From: Desulfococcus multivorans
Lineage (GTDB): Bacteria > Desulfobacterota > Desulfobacteria > Desulfobacterales > Desulfococcaceae
DNA length: 64,000 nt
Assembly: GCF_001854245.1 (NCBI RefSeq)
Contig: NZ_CP015381.1
Location: forward strand, 3,631,001 to 3,695,000
Reading direction: 5' to 3'
The notes beneath the pieces were generated by a model that made no database searches, was not told where the DNA came from, and saw nothing but the letters and a program-made list of their open reading frames with translations. The number at the start of each line of letters is the position of its first letter. The stretch's first letter is position 1. Positions 1 to 9,026 of this stretch are shown here, piece by piece. The position numbers and the translations under genes are program-made.

Positions 1-181
1 GCGGCTCAACTCCTCCTTGGCCCGGCGGAGGGCCTTTTCCGCCTGCTTCTGCTCGGTGACGTCGACGGAGACCGCAAGGGAGCGGACGATGCGGCCGTCC
101 GAATCCCTGTCGGCAATGGCCGACAGGAGGATGTCGATGACCTCGCCGTTTTTACGGACGTACCGGTAGGGAATGTCCTTG
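1..181 (-). pseudogene. Downstream fragment of IS-disrupted PAS sensor kinase
   Basis: Read on the minus strand, this stretch encodes the second half of a PAS/PAC module: KDIPYRYVRKNGEVIDILL, then a beta-strand stretch, then VTEQKQAEKAL, the usual link into a signalling helix. It is open to the window edge, so the kinase or next sensor domain lies outside. It has no start of its own. Removing the insertion element and one copy of CCTTG joins its first codons in frame to the end of the fragment at 2089-3322 (GFC-KDIP), so both are pieces of one gene. Known: PAC motifs follow PAS domains in membrane sensor kinases. Inferred: the gene is inactive unless the element excises precisely. Confidence 0.85.
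177..181. repeat. Target site duplication, left copy (CCTTG)
   Basis: CCTTG here is repeated at 2089-2093 directly outside the other end of the insertion element. Deleting the element plus one copy restores the sensor-kinase frame, which supports the boundary. Confidence 0.8.
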
Positions 182-2088
182 CTAATCTTTAACAGTGAGC
201 GGTCGTTCAATGAACATAACCACCCGAAATCACGATACCGCTTTTTGAAAAGTCCGAAAAAGGTAGTGCCACAGAATTGTGCTTTTATGCTTGATGCATG
301 GTTTTCAAGCAGCTATCATGGGAGTGACGCTGAGAATGGAGGCTCCCATGTTTGCACGCATCAAAAAGTCCGGCAGATATCAATACCTGCAGATTGTCGA
401 AAATCGCAAAGAGACCGGTAAGGTCAGACAACGCGTGATTGCCACATTGGGTCGTATGGACCAGCTGCATGACAAGGGCCGGGTCGAGACGCTGATTCGT
501 TCCCTTTCGCGCTTCAGTGAACGGGCACTGTTGATCCTTTCCGGCAAAAGCGACGTGTCCATGGATGCCGTAAAGATCGGCCCGGTGCTGATTTTCGAGC
601 GGTTGTGGCGGGAGACCGGCATCAAAACAGCTATCGAACGACTCTTGATCGATCGCAGATTCGAGTTCGATGTGGAACGGGCCATATTTCTGACCGTACT
701 GCATCGTTTGATGGTTTCCGGTTCGGATCGATCCTGCCACAGATGGCAAAGAGACTATCTCATCGACGGTGCGCATCACCTCGAACTGCATCACCTGTAT
801 CGGGCCATGGCCTTCCTGGGAGAGGAACTCGAAGACCAGGAAGACGCCGTCCCGTTTTCGCCGCGCTGCTGCAAGGATCTGATCGAAGAATCGCTCTTCA
901 CGCACCGCAGAGACCTGTTTTCAAGCCTGGATCTCGTCTTTTTCGACACCACCTCGATCTACTTCGAAGGCTGCGGCGGCGAAGCTCTCGGACAAAGGGG
1001 TTTCAGCAAGGACCATCGGCCGGATCTGAAGCAGATGGTTGTGGGCGCGGTCATCGATGACAAAGGGCAGCCGATCTGCTGCGAGATGTGGCCCGGCAAC
1101 ACCACCGACGTCAAGACGCTGCTGCCGATTGTGGCGAGACTGCGAAACCGTTTCAACATCGGCCGTCTCTGCATTGTTGCCGATCGCGGGATGATCAGCG
1201 CCGATACCCTGAAGACGCTGGAGGATCCGGAAAATACCATCCCCTACATCCTGGGCACCCGCATGCGCCGGGTCAAGACGATTCGGGAGGTCATACTCTC
1301 GCATCCGGGCAGATACCGGGAAGTCCGCGGCGAAGGTGCGGACTCGAAAGACCCGGCGCCGCTCAAGGTCAAAGAGGTGATGCACCAGGGCGACCGCTAC
1401 GTCATCTGCCAGAACCCGAAACAGGCCCGAAAGGACGCCCGGGACCGGGATGCGATCATCGCCGCACTCCGGGAGCAGATCAGAAAAGGCCCCAAAAGCC
1501 TTGTGGGCAACAAGGGTTACCGAAAATACGTGACCCTCGAAAAGGGCAGTGCCGGCATCGACGAAGACAAAGTCAAGTACGAGGCCCGCTTTGACGGCAA
1601 ATGGGTGCTGAAAACCAACACCGATCTGGACAGCGCCCAGGTCGCTCTCAAGTACAAGGAGCTGTGGCGGGTGGAGAGAGTCTTCCGGGACGTCAAATCA
1701 CTGCTGGAAACACGGCCGATCTTCCATCAGCGGGACCAGACCATCCGCGGCCATGTCTTCTGCAGCTTCCTTGCACTGGTGATGCGAAAGGAGCTGGATC
1801 GACGTCTCGAGGCGGCCGGTCATCACTTCGAATGGGCGGATGTCAAACAGGACCTGAAAGCACTGCAGCAGGTGACCATCGAAGAAGGCGATAGACGTCT
1901 CGCGATCCGGAGTAGAAGCAAGGGCGTTTGCGGCAAAATCTTCCAGGCGGTCGGCGTCGCCATGCCGCCGACGATCCGGGAGGTGTGAGCCCATGCGGAT
2001 AAACCCGTGCGGTAGTGCCAAGACCTTTTTTGACTGCAGTAATCTGTTGAAATAAAAGTAGAATCGAAAATTAAGTGTCAAAGATCAG
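182..2088 (+). mobile_element. IS1634-type insertion sequence, intact-looking
   Basis: The element is about 1.9 kb and carries one transposase gene. Its ends are imperfect 13-bp inverted repeats: CTAATCTTTAACA at 182-194 and, reversed, CTGATCTTTGACA at 2076-2088 (2 mismatches). It is flanked by a direct repeat CCTTG at 177-181 and 2089-2093; the next base can be assigned either way, so the duplication is 5 or 6 bp. The host gene reads through perfectly once the element and one repeat copy are removed. The conserved duplication and full-length transposase suggest a fairly recent insertion. The IS4/IS1634 assignment rests on the transposase motifs and is moderately sure. Confidence 0.85.
348..1988 (+). 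CDS. IS1634-family DDE transposase
   Basis: This 546-residue transposase catalyses cut-and-paste movement of the surrounding element. The start at 348 was chosen because GGAGG lies just upstream at 339-343 and the protein then begins MFARIKKSGRYQYLQIVE, typical of this family. An upstream ATG at 279 in the same frame lacks this signal. The likely DDE triad is D200 (FFDTTSIYFEG), D279 (VADRGMIS) and E443 (ELWRVERVFRDVK, the Y-(2)-R-(3)-E-(6)-K-like signature of IS4 relatives). The C-terminal HQRDQTIRGHVFCSFLAL is also family-typical. Length is normal and there is no frameshift, so it could be active. Confidence 0.9.
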   Translation: MFARIKKSGRYQYLQIVENRKETGKVRQRVIATLGRMDQLHDKGRVETLIRSLSRFSERALLILSGKSDVSMDAVKIGPVLIFERLWRETGIKTAIERLLIDRRFEFDVERAIFLTVLHRLMVSGSDRSCHRWQRDYLIDGAHHLELHHLYRAMAFLGEELEDQEDAVPFSPRCCKDLIEESLFTHRRDLFSSLDLVFFDTTSIYFEGCGGEALGQRGFSKDHRPDLKQMVVGAVIDDKGQPICCEMWPGNTTDVKTLLPIVARLRNRFNIGRLCIVADRGMISADTLKTLEDPENTIPYILGTRMRRVKTIREVILSHPGRYREVRGEGADSKDPAPLKVKEVMHQGDRYVICQNPKQARKDARDRDAIIAALREQIRKGPKSLVGNKGYRKYVTLEKGSAGIDEDKVKYEARFDGKWVLKTNTDLDSAQVALKYKELWRVERVFRDVKSLLETRPIFHQRDQTIRGHVFCSFLALVMRKELDRRLEAAGHHFEWADVKQDLKALQQVTIEEGDRRLAIRSRSKGVCGKIFQAVGVAMPPTIREV

Positions 2089-2093
2089 CCTTG
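2089..2093. repeat. Target site duplication, right copy (CCTTG)
   Basis: Second copy of the 5-bp duplication at 177-181. The following C is also shared, so a 6-bp duplication (CCTTGC) with slightly shorter inverted repeats is equally possible. Confidence 0.8.
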
Positions 2094-3322
2094 CAGAACC
2101 CCTTGCGGAAAAAGGTCGGAATCATGTCGTGCTCGGCCAGCCGCCGGGACGCCTCGGTCATGAAATCGGTCAGGGGGCGGCCGATCACCTCGCCGTAGTC
2201 GTACCCCATGGCCGTAAGCCAGTAGTCGCTGACGCTCAGCAGCCGCCCATCGGGGCCGATGGAATGCAGCATCGCCGGGGTGTTGTGGTAAAGAGAGCGA
2301 TAGCGCTCCTCGTTTTCCCGAAGGGCGACCTCCATCCGCTTCCGTTGGAGGATATCCTCACTTGCCTTGTAGTAGAGGATGACCACACCCAGCCCGATGA
2401 GCACGCAGAGGACCAGTACGATGGATCCGGTCATGCGGATCAGGGAGGTCTCCACCGGCCGGGTAATGACGTCGGCCGAGGTCAGGTAGTTGACCTTCCA
2501 GCCCGGAAAATGCGGGATCTCCATCTGTTCGAACAGGTAGCGCTTCCCGTCGAGGAATGCCGTATCCGGCGTCTCGCCGGGCTTGAGACCGATCCACTCG
2601 TGTCCGCCGTCCCCGAACTGCCGCTCCTCCCGGATCCGCGCCAACTCTTCGGGGGAAGGCTCCCAGGCCAGCTGAAAAAGCCAACCGGGCTGGTTGGTGA
2701 TGAAGATCACCCCGTCGGGAGAGGTGAAGAGCATCATCTCCGACGGCGACAGTCCCAGCCGCTCCTCCACGGCATCGATGGCGGATTTGACGACGACGAC
2801 GCCCAGGGGATTGGGATCGGACCCTGAAAAGACCGGACGGCTGCTGTAGACGCCCCGTCGGCCCGAGGTGACGCCCAGGGCCAGGTAGCCGAGAGGATTC
2901 CCCGCCATGGCGCTGGTGAAATAGGGCCGAAAGGCAAAGTTCTGCCCCATGAAGCTTTCCGGCCGGTTCCGGTTGCTGGATGCCCTCGTGATCCCCCGGG
3001 CGTCCATCAGGTAACAGACGTTCGCCCCGAGGGTCTGCTGAAAACGGTCCAGCACCTCGTGGGCCGCCGCCAGAGCCTCGTCGGAAGGGCTGCGCAGCAG
3101 TCGGGCCAGGGCCGGAGCCGCCGCAAGGGTCTCGGTAACCTGCATGTTGGCGGTCAGGTGGTTCTCCAGACTGTGGGCGATCAATATCAGGCGGGTGCGG
3201 GCCTGGCGTCGGGACGCCTGGATGGAGGCGTCCTGAATCGCTTCAAAATAAAAAAACCCCCCGGTGGACGCGGAGCCCACGGCAAGGATGGACAATACCA
3301 GCAGAATCAGGCGAAGGCGCAT
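2089..3322 (-). pseudogene. Upstream fragment of Cache-PAS sensor kinase, cut by IS
   Basis: The fragment encodes an N-terminal membrane segment (about residues 5-25), a periplasmic double-Cache-like sensor region (for example FMGQNFAFRPYFTSAMAG and GVVVVKSAID, typical of dCache), a second membrane segment near residue 295-320, and the first half of a PAS domain (LLSVSDYWLTAMGYDYGEVIGRPL). It then runs into the insertion element and stops at 2078. The missing half lies at 1-181. Intact homologues are extracytoplasmic small-molecule sensors coupled to histidine kinase or cyclase output. As it stands the product would be a membrane protein with no output domain. Confidence 0.85.
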
Positions 3323-3904
3323 AAGGGTTGCTCCCGTTAGACATCGCTCTGCGGAAACGCAGGGGCAATCGTAAGCAGAGACCTTCTCATGTAGGACGAT
3401 CCGGCGAAATAGTCAATGCTTCAACCTTGGGGGGTCAGGCTGAAGACTGATGGCTGAAGGCTGAAGGGGTGCGGTTGGGACGGCCGGGGTCCTTTGTATC
3501 GAGTACGTTGAAACAAAATTTGTCCCAAATTGTCAAAATTTGCAACCCGGGCGCCGATACGCGAACGTTTTTTGTTGCCGTTCCGGTTTCAAATCGGAAG
3601 ATTGATGTCGGTCGCGGCACCACCCCATGAACACCGGAAATCGAACTGTAATTTAACAGCTCCAAAGGGCATATACTTTGCATTGCTATTCCAAAAGTGA
3701 TAGAGACGGCTTGGGGAGTCGCTGAATATTGAACATTTTACCCCACATTCAAATCGTTTGACACGTCGCCGGTTTTTCTGGAGAACGCCGCTCATACTCG
3801 AGACCCCGGGAAACGGCGGACTCTTTTTGCAGTCAGGTTCAGTTCAAGGATGAACGTTGAAACGCTGCCAATACCACCACTCTCACCACCAAGGAGAAAC
3901 AGAC
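3323..3904. other. Divergent intergenic region, about 580 bp
   Basis: The region lies between the divergently read sensor kinase and the VWA lipoprotein. It contains a half-copy of the GGCTGAA heptad repeat (3437-3469) and an AT-rich middle (about 3500-3730). Open frames here carry no recognisable protein motif. Promoters for both flanking genes should lie here, but I see no convincing -35/-10 pair. AAGGAG at 3890-3895 is the ribosome site of the lipoprotein gene. Confidence 0.5.
3437..3469. repeat. Heptad repeat, single arm (AGGCTGAAGACTGA...)
   Basis: Tandem 7-bp units of the GGCTGAA/GACTGAT type end in AAGGGG, followed by TGCGG. The same arm occurs at 38220, 42781 and 47386, where an inverted second arm follows; here the second arm is missing. 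It is probably a degraded member of that family. Confidence 0.7.
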
Positions 3905-5203
3905 ATGGTTAAACATCGCCCCCGCTTCTATCTGTTGACGGCACTGTTCCTTATTTTCTCAATTGTCGGATGTTCAGGAGGCGGCGGCGACGACGATTCG
4001 CCGCCGGCTCCCGATCCGAAAACCCTGGAAGTGTCGCCGACCAGTTATGATTTCGGCATCGTGACCTTCGGCAACCTGCCGACACCCCTCAGCGTCAAAA
4101 TCACCAATACCGGTACGGAGCCGATCAATATCCAGAACATCGCTCTGTCGGACCCCGCCAACTTCGCGTTGGACCCGGCCTCCTGCACCACCGCTTCGCC
4201 GGTTCTCCCCGTCGGGGCCCAATGCGTGGTCGAGGTCTCCTTCCAGCCGACAGAGCTCGGGGTCTTCACGGCCGACCTGACCATCTCGTCGGACAGTCCC
4301 TCATCCCCCGAAACCCGGGTCGACCTGAAGGGCACCTACGAGGCAGCATCCGATCTGACCGTCAGCATCAACCAGGTCGAAAGCGACGGGGCATGCCCGG
4401 CAGCCAACATTACGGCATATGTCTCCGTTCTGGATCAGGGGGGATATCCGGTAACAGGGCTTTTGAAGAACCATTTCTCGATCCTTGAAAACGGCGTATC
4501 CCGGCCGCTCCCGACGGATCCCAGGTTTGCCGAGGAGGTCAACGAACCGATGTCCGTGGCTTTCGCGCTGGATTACAGCGGAAGCATCACCGACGTTCCG
4601 GAAAATGTAAACGACATGCAGGACGCCGTCGCCGACTTCATTCGGCAATTGGGGGACGACGATGAAGCTGAAATCATCAAGTTCGATTCAAAGTTCGAGG
4701 TCGTTCAGGGGTTTACATCGGACAAAACCCTGCTGTTGAACGCGATATACGCAGACTGGGACAACGGCCGGCAAACCACGCTTTACGACGCCGTTTCACT
4801 GGCCGCCCAGGAGACGGCGGGAAGAAGCAATCCCCGGAAAGCCGTGATCGTTGTAACCGACGGAGAAGATAAACCGGAAGGCGTTCCCGTCACCACGCTC
4901 GATGATGTCATTACAACCGCCAATACAGGGGGCATTCCGGTCTTCACCATCGGGCTCGGAAACATCCAGAACGTCGTTCTTAAACAGATGGCCGCCGATA
5001 CGGGAGGCCAGTTCTACGATGCCCCGACATCGGACAATCTCGGCAACGTCTATCAGCAACTGGTCGATCTTCTGCTGGAGGACCAGTATATTCTTACCTA
5101 TGTATCCGGTCTGGGCATTGGAGACAGCGCCGATCTCAAAATCAAAGTCGACTCCCCCCCCAATTCGGGAGAGGCTGTGAAGCGCATCACCCCCTGTCCC
5201 TGA
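3905..5203 (+). CDS. VWA-domain lipoprotein with ASH-like domain
   Basis: A predicted lipoprotein of 432 residues. ATG 3905 follows AAGGAG with good spacing; an in-frame upstream ATG at 3857 would bury the signal peptide. The signal peptide ends in a lipobox SIVGC with C23 as the lipidated residue, followed by a Gly/Asp-rich linker. Residues 40-145 form an ASPM-SPD2-Hydin-like beta domain (LEVSPTSYDFGIV, VSFQPTELGVFTADLTI). Residues 215-410 form a von Willebrand A domain with the MIDAS motif DYSGS (223-227), a later T and a downstream VTDGED acidic motif. The family binds partner proteins through a metal ion. It stands alone, with no operon partner, and its exact role is unknown. Confidence 0.85.
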   Translation: MVKHRPRFYLLTALFLIFSIVGCSGGGGDDDSPPAPDPKTLEVSPTSYDFGIVTFGNLPTPLSVKITNTGTEPINIQNIALSDPANFALDPASCTTASPVLPVGAQCVVEVSFQPTELGVFTADLTISSDSPSSPETRVDLKGTYEAASDLTVSINQVESDGACPAANITAYVSVLDQGGYPVTGLLKNHFSILENGVSRPLPTDPRFAEEVNEPMSVAFALDYSGSITDVPENVNDMQDAVADFIRQLGDDDEAEIIKFDSKFEVVQGFTSDKTLLLNAIYADWDNGRQTTLYDAVSLAAQETAGRSNPRKAVIVVTDGEDKPEGVPVTTLDDVITTANTGGIPVFTIGLGNIQNVVLKQMAADTGGQFYDAPTSDNLGNVYQQLVDLLLEDQYILTYVSGLGIGDSADLKIKVDSPPNSGEAVKRITPCP

Positions 5204-5441
5204 CCCGATCCGTCCGTGAAAGGATGTCGTCCACCGCCGGCGAAGGCGTTGGGCCCATCCGGATCGGAGTTTCAAAACAGCGTCATTCAGCTATATTTTC
5301 AGTAAGTTTTCAATATAATCAGTCGGCAGGAGACGGTTGAGGTCCCCTGCCGACCGCGTCTGAAAGGAACCTGTCATCGATACGGACAATCGGTTATTTC
5401 TGGAAAACATCGAATGGTTCGACGACACGGGGAAGGCTCTG

Positions 5442-6500
5442 GTGCACCGGATCCCGGAGGCGGGTTCGGGAGAAATCAAGTACGGGGCGCAGCTGACGGT
5501 TCGGGAGAACCAGGCGGGGGTCTTTTTCTACCAGGGAAAGGCCGTGGGGGTTTTCGGCCCGGGCCGCCACACCCTCAAAACCGCAAACATCCCGCTGCTC
5601 ACCAAGATCGCGGCGATGCCCTGGGGGTTCACAAGTCCCTTACGGGCCGAGGTCTACTTCGTCAATATGAAGACCTTCACCAACCTGAAATGGGGGACAC
5701 GGGATCCCGTGGCCTTCAAGGACGCGGCATTGGGGTTGATCCGGCTCAGGGCTTACGGCGTCTTCAATCTCCGCGTCGTCCAGCCCGTCCTTTTCATCAA
5801 CCGCATGGTGGGCACACAGGGGGTTTACACCACGGCGGATGTTTCGGCCTACCTCAGCCAGGTCATCGTCTCCCGCTTCAACGACACCCTCGGAGAGATC
5901 CTGGACACCCTGGCCCGGCTTCCGGCCCGGTACGATGCCATATCACAGCGTCTTTCCAGGCGCCTCCGGGAGGATTTCGGCCATTTCGGCCTCCTTCTCA
6001 CCCATCTTTACATCGGCGCCGTGACGCCCCCCGCCGAGGTGCAGCAGGCCATCGACGACCAGAGCCGCATGGAGGTCATCGGCGATATGGATCGTCTGCT
6101 GCGGATGAAGGCGGCCATGGCCGTGGAAAAGGCTGCGGGATCCGGGGCCGGGGATGGCATGGGCGCGGGCCTCGGGCTGATGATGCCCGCCATGTTCGCC
6201 CAATATCTGGCCCCTTCGGCTTCCGGCGGTCGGACGCCTGAACCCGGAAGCGGTTTTGCCTGTCCTGAATGCCGGAGCCGGATTCCGGAAGACGCCCGCT
6301 TCTGTCCCCAATGCGGCCATCAGCAGGTGATCTTCTCCCAGTGTGCCAATTGCGGAAAGAACCTCACCCCCAACGCCCGGTTCTGCCCCCGGTGCGGCTG
6401 TTCGACGACGGAAAAGCCGTTGAACCGGCCCTGCGGCGCATGCGGGGCGGAAAACCTCCCCGGCGCCGTTTTCTGCAACCAGTGCGGAGAGCGGATGTGA
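5442..6500 (+). CDS. SPFH-domain protein with C-terminal zinc ribbons
   Basis: The N-terminal part resembles the COG4260/YdfI-type SPFH family (EIKYGAQLTVRENQAGVFF, VFGPGRHTLKT, AEVYFVNMKTFTNLKWGT). A Met/Gly-rich linker near residues 225-260 is followed by three CxxC-type zinc-ribbon pairs (CPECRSR/CPQCGHQ, CANCGKN/CPRCGCS, CGACGAEN/CNQCGER). SPFH proteins oligomerise at membranes; zinc ribbons bind partners. GTG 5442 is the first canonical start, but the frame is open back to 5364 and encodes LENIEWFDDTGKAL, which fits the family N-terminus. No ATG, GTG or TTG exists there. ATC at 5376, 7 nt after AAAGGA (5363-5368), may be the true start. The end overlaps the next gene (ATGTGA). Confidence 0.85.
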   Translation: MHRIPEAGSGEIKYGAQLTVRENQAGVFFYQGKAVGVFGPGRHTLKTANIPLLTKIAAMPWGFTSPLRAEVYFVNMKTFTNLKWGTRDPVAFKDAALGLIRLRAYGVFNLRVVQPVLFINRMVGTQGVYTTADVSAYLSQVIVSRFNDTLGEILDTLARLPARYDAISQRLSRRLREDFGHFGLLLTHLYIGAVTPPAEVQQAIDDQSRMEVIGDMDRLLRMKAAMAVEKAAGSGAGDGMGAGLGLMMPAMFAQYLAPSASGGRTPEPGSGFACPECRSRIPEDARFCPQCGHQQVIFSQCANCGKNLTPNARFCPRCGCSTTEKPLNRPCGACGAENLPGAVFCNQCGERM

Positions 6501-7750
6501 CCGGATTCCGCGTCGAGCACCAGTGCCCCCAGTGCGGGGCACCGGCATGCCTTGGGGAGGCGGACCGGATCTTTACCTGCGACTACTGCCGAACGGCCTC
6601 CTACCTGGTGCCCCGGGATCATTTCCGTTACATGCTGCCCCACACGGCTCCGGAAGGAACGTGTCTTGTCTATGTCCCCTATTGGCGGTGTCGCGGCATG
6701 TTCTTCTCGTGTACGGCGGCGACCGTCCGGCAGCGTGTGGCGGACCATACCCAGCCGGCCGTTTCCGTTCCCCGCCTTCCCGAGAGCCTGGGGTTGAGAA
6801 GCCAGGTCATGACGCTGCGGCCGGCCGCGGCCCATGACGGGGCGCGATTTCTCGTCCCTTCGGTCTCCCCCGCCGCGGCGGTCTCCCGTTTCAACACCCG
6901 CTTCCAAGCCGTCTTTACGGAATCCGCCGCCGTGACGGCCCTTATCGGCGAAACCCTCACCCTCATCTACGCGCCCTTCTATGCCCTGGGCGACACCCTG
7001 ATGGACGGGGTTCTGAACCGCCCGGCGGCGCCGGGCCATCGGGTCGGGGGCGATCTGAACGACATCCCGACGGAAGCCCCGGACGGGTCGATCCGGTTTG
7101 TACCGACTTTGTGTCCCAACTGCGGATGGGACATGGCGGCGGAGAAGGCGGCCGTCTTCCTGTCCTGCCCCCAATGCCGGTCCCTTTGGCGGGCCGGTCG
7201 AAACGGCCTGACCCGGATGAGATGTGCGTTTCTTGCCGATGCCGAATCGGCGGCACGGCATTATTTCCCGTTCTGGCGGATCACGGCGACCATTTCAGGG
7301 ATCCCCCTGTCGTCCTACGCCGACTTCGTGCGGCAGGCCAACCTGCCCCGGGTGATTCAACAGGATTGGGACAAGAGACCGTTTCACTTCTGGGTGCCCG
7401 CATTCAGCCTCTCGCCCCAGGCTTTTTTACAGACCGCCCGCACCATGACAACGGCCCAGCCCGAGGCGTCGGTCAACCCCGGCATCCCCGACGGCGGGCT
7501 CATTCCCGTCAATCTTCCCGCCGCCGGCGCGGTCGCGGCCCTCAAGGTCCTCACGGCGGCGCTCCTGCGCCCGAAAAATCGCATCATCCCCAGGCTGGAG
7601 GGCACGTCCGTAACACCCACGGCGGCACTGCCGGTCTACGTGCCGTTCCGGGAGACCCCCCATGAATACGTCCATTCCCGCTGCGCGCTCTCCATCAACC
7701 GGAACATGCTCCGGTTGATCCGGCGTACTCAGGGAAGCGGCATATCATAA
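6497..7750 (+). CDS. Zinc-ribbon protein coupled to SPFH gene
   Basis: This 417-residue protein starts at GTG 6497, inside the last codons of the SPFH gene (GTG overlaps its TGA), which indicates translational coupling. Two CxxC pairs are visible: CPQCGAP with CDYC near residues 8-30, resembling a TFIIB-like zinc ribbon, and CPNCGWD with CPQC near residues 205-230. Between them lie beta-rich segments with repeated YFPFWR/YVPYWR-type motifs (VYVPYWRCRGMFFS; HYFPFWRITATIS). There is no signal peptide, so it is cytosolic. The arrangement suggests it works with the SPFH scaffold, but no enzymatic motif is seen and the function is unknown. Confidence 0.75.
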   Translation: MTGFRVEHQCPQCGAPACLGEADRIFTCDYCRTASYLVPRDHFRYMLPHTAPEGTCLVYVPYWRCRGMFFSCTAATVRQRVADHTQPAVSVPRLPESLGLRSQVMTLRPAAAHDGARFLVPSVSPAAAVSRFNTRFQAVFTESAAVTALIGETLTLIYAPFYALGDTLMDGVLNRPAAPGHRVGGDLNDIPTEAPDGSIRFVPTLCPNCGWDMAAEKAAVFLSCPQCRSLWRAGRNGLTRMRCAFLADAESAARHYFPFWRITATISGIPLSSYADFVRQANLPRVIQQDWDKRPFHFWVPAFSLSPQAFLQTARTMTTAQPEASVNPGIPDGGLIPVNLPAAGAVAALKVLTAALLRPKNRIIPRLEGTSVTPTAALPVYVPFRETPHEYVHSRCALSINRNMLRLIRRTQGSGIS

Positions 7751-7879
7751 TTTTCCTTGATCAGGAGCCGCCGTTCGGGATATCCAGAAGATCGTCCCGC
7801 CCCGTTCGTCGGGGAAAGGGAGATCATCCGCATGCCATGTCGGACATCGCTGTCAATCCCGGATAGAGGAGGACCTCGT

Positions 7880-8221
7880 ATGAGCCATCACCACGACCAC
7901 GAAGATCATCACCATCACGATCACGGCGACCATCACCACGAGCACGAAGATCATCACCATCACGATCACGAAACGCATCATCACGGCCATGAGCCTCACC
8001 CGCCCGAACCTGAGGCCATGTCTTTTGAAGAGAAGATGAAGAAACTTTTGACGCACTGGCGGCGGCACAATGCCGATCACGCCCGGACTTACGGGGATTG
8101 GGCCGAGAAGGCACGAGCCCACGGGATGGACGAGACAGCCGGGCTGATCCATGAAATCGAGGAGATGACCCTGGCCATCAACGCCAAGGTCGACGCGGCC
8201 CTGGAGAAACTCGGCCGGTAG
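7880..8221 (+). CDS. Histidine-rich small protein, likely metal-binding
   Basis: A 113-residue protein; ATG 7880 follows GAGGAGG. Residues 1-40 are almost entirely His, Asp and Glu in HxHDHE-type repeats, a strong divalent-metal-binding tract (Ni, Co or Zn). After PHPPEPEA, residues 46-113 form a predicted two-helix domain (FEEKMKKLLTHWRRHNADHA, then the MTLAINAKVDAALEKL helix). The His tract is encoded by short tandem CATCACCACGAC-like repeats, so slippage could change its length. It converges with the corrinoid operon (16 bp apart). A role in cobalt or nickel storage or delivery is an inference from composition and position. Confidence 0.75.
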   Translation: MSHHHDHEDHHHHDHGDHHHEHEDHHHHDHETHHHGHEPHPPEPEAMSFEEKMKKLLTHWRRHNADHARTYGDWAEKARAHGMDETAGLIHEIEEMTLAINAKVDAALEKLGR

Positions 8222-8237
8222 CCGGAGATGCCGGATC

Positions 8238-9026
8238 CTACCAGCCGGCCCAGGTAAAGATCCGGTCTCCGATCAGGGCCTCGCAGGCACGGGCCGTTTG
8301 CACCGTTTCGGTGTGGAGGACGTTCATGAGGGCCATGGTCAGGCCCGCCTCGGCCAGCATGGGAAGATAGGCGGCCTCGAGACGCCGTTTCCGGTCCCGG
8401 GGTCCCGGGCCCGTCGTCAGGTTGGAGAGACCGGCGACGGTTCTCACGGGAAACCCGAGAAGGTCGGGCAGGGTGCGGATCACCGAGAGGATGGCCATGT
8501 TCTGACGGTTGCCGTTCTCCCACATGACCGGAGCGACGATGGGATCGATGATCAGCCGCTCCGGATTGCCCCCCGCCTTCTGGAAGGCTTCGAAAAGCGT
8601 CACGGCCACGCCGAGCCGCTCGGATTCGTCGCCGGGAACGTGGCTGTTGGGATAGAGCAGATACCCGATAATGTCGACGTCGTATTTCCCGGCCAGCGGG
8701 AGGATATATTCCAGTTTGGCGGGCTCGAGGGAAAATCCGTTGATGACGGTCCGGCCCTTCGCGGCCCGAAGCCCGGCTTCCATGGCCTTCGGGTTGGTGG
8801 TGTCCAGGAACACCGGCAGGTCGGTGACCGACCGGACTGCCGCCACCAGAAAGGCCATCTTTTTCTCGGGCTCCCGCACCAGGGGACCCGAATTGATGTC
8901 GATCGCATCGGCGCCCGCGGCGACGCACCGCCGAACCAGGTCCTGAATGGGCGCGGGATCCAGCGTCCGGACCGCACGGTCGATGTCGGGATGGGTGATC
9001 TGCAGATTGTCCGAAACCAGCATCAT
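8238..9026 (-). CDS. Pterin-binding methyltransferase (AcsE/MtrH-like)
   Basis: This 262-residue protein has the dihydropteroate-synthase-like TIM-barrel signatures of methyltetrahydrofolate:corrinoid methyltransferases: AIDINSGP, LDTTNPKAMEAGL, IIDPIVAPV and AGLSNLTTG. These correspond to the pterin-binding loops of AcsE. It lacks the PABA-site motifs of true FolP and is short, like AcsE. Its start overlaps the stop of cbiR by 4 bp (ATGA), so it is the last gene of the cbiB-cbiR operon. Likely reaction: transfer of a methyl group between a folate and a corrinoid cofactor. The true corrinoid partner is not in the window. Confidence 0.8.
   Translation of the reverse strand: MMLVSDNLQITHPDIDRAVRTLDPAPIQDLVRRCVAAGADAIDINSGPLVREPEKKMAFLVAAVRSVTDLPVFLDTTNPKAMEAGLRAAKGRTVINGFSLEPAKLEYILPLAGKYDVDIIGYLLYPNSHVPGDESERLGVAVTLFEAFQKAGGNPERLIIDPIVAPVMWENGNRQNMAILSVIRTLPDLLGFPVRTVAGLSNLTTGPGPRDRKRRLEAAYLPMLAEAGLTMALMNVLHTETVQTARACEALIGDRIFTWAGW

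Noticed and set aside
2089-3322. Treating the Cache-PAS fragment as an intact small sensor
   Set aside because: It ends in sequence of the insertion element, and its continuation exists at 1-181, so it is a disrupted gene.
3435-3795. Short minus-strand open frames in the divergent intergenic region
   Set aside because: They overlap the heptad repeat, lack ribosome sites and resemble no known protein.
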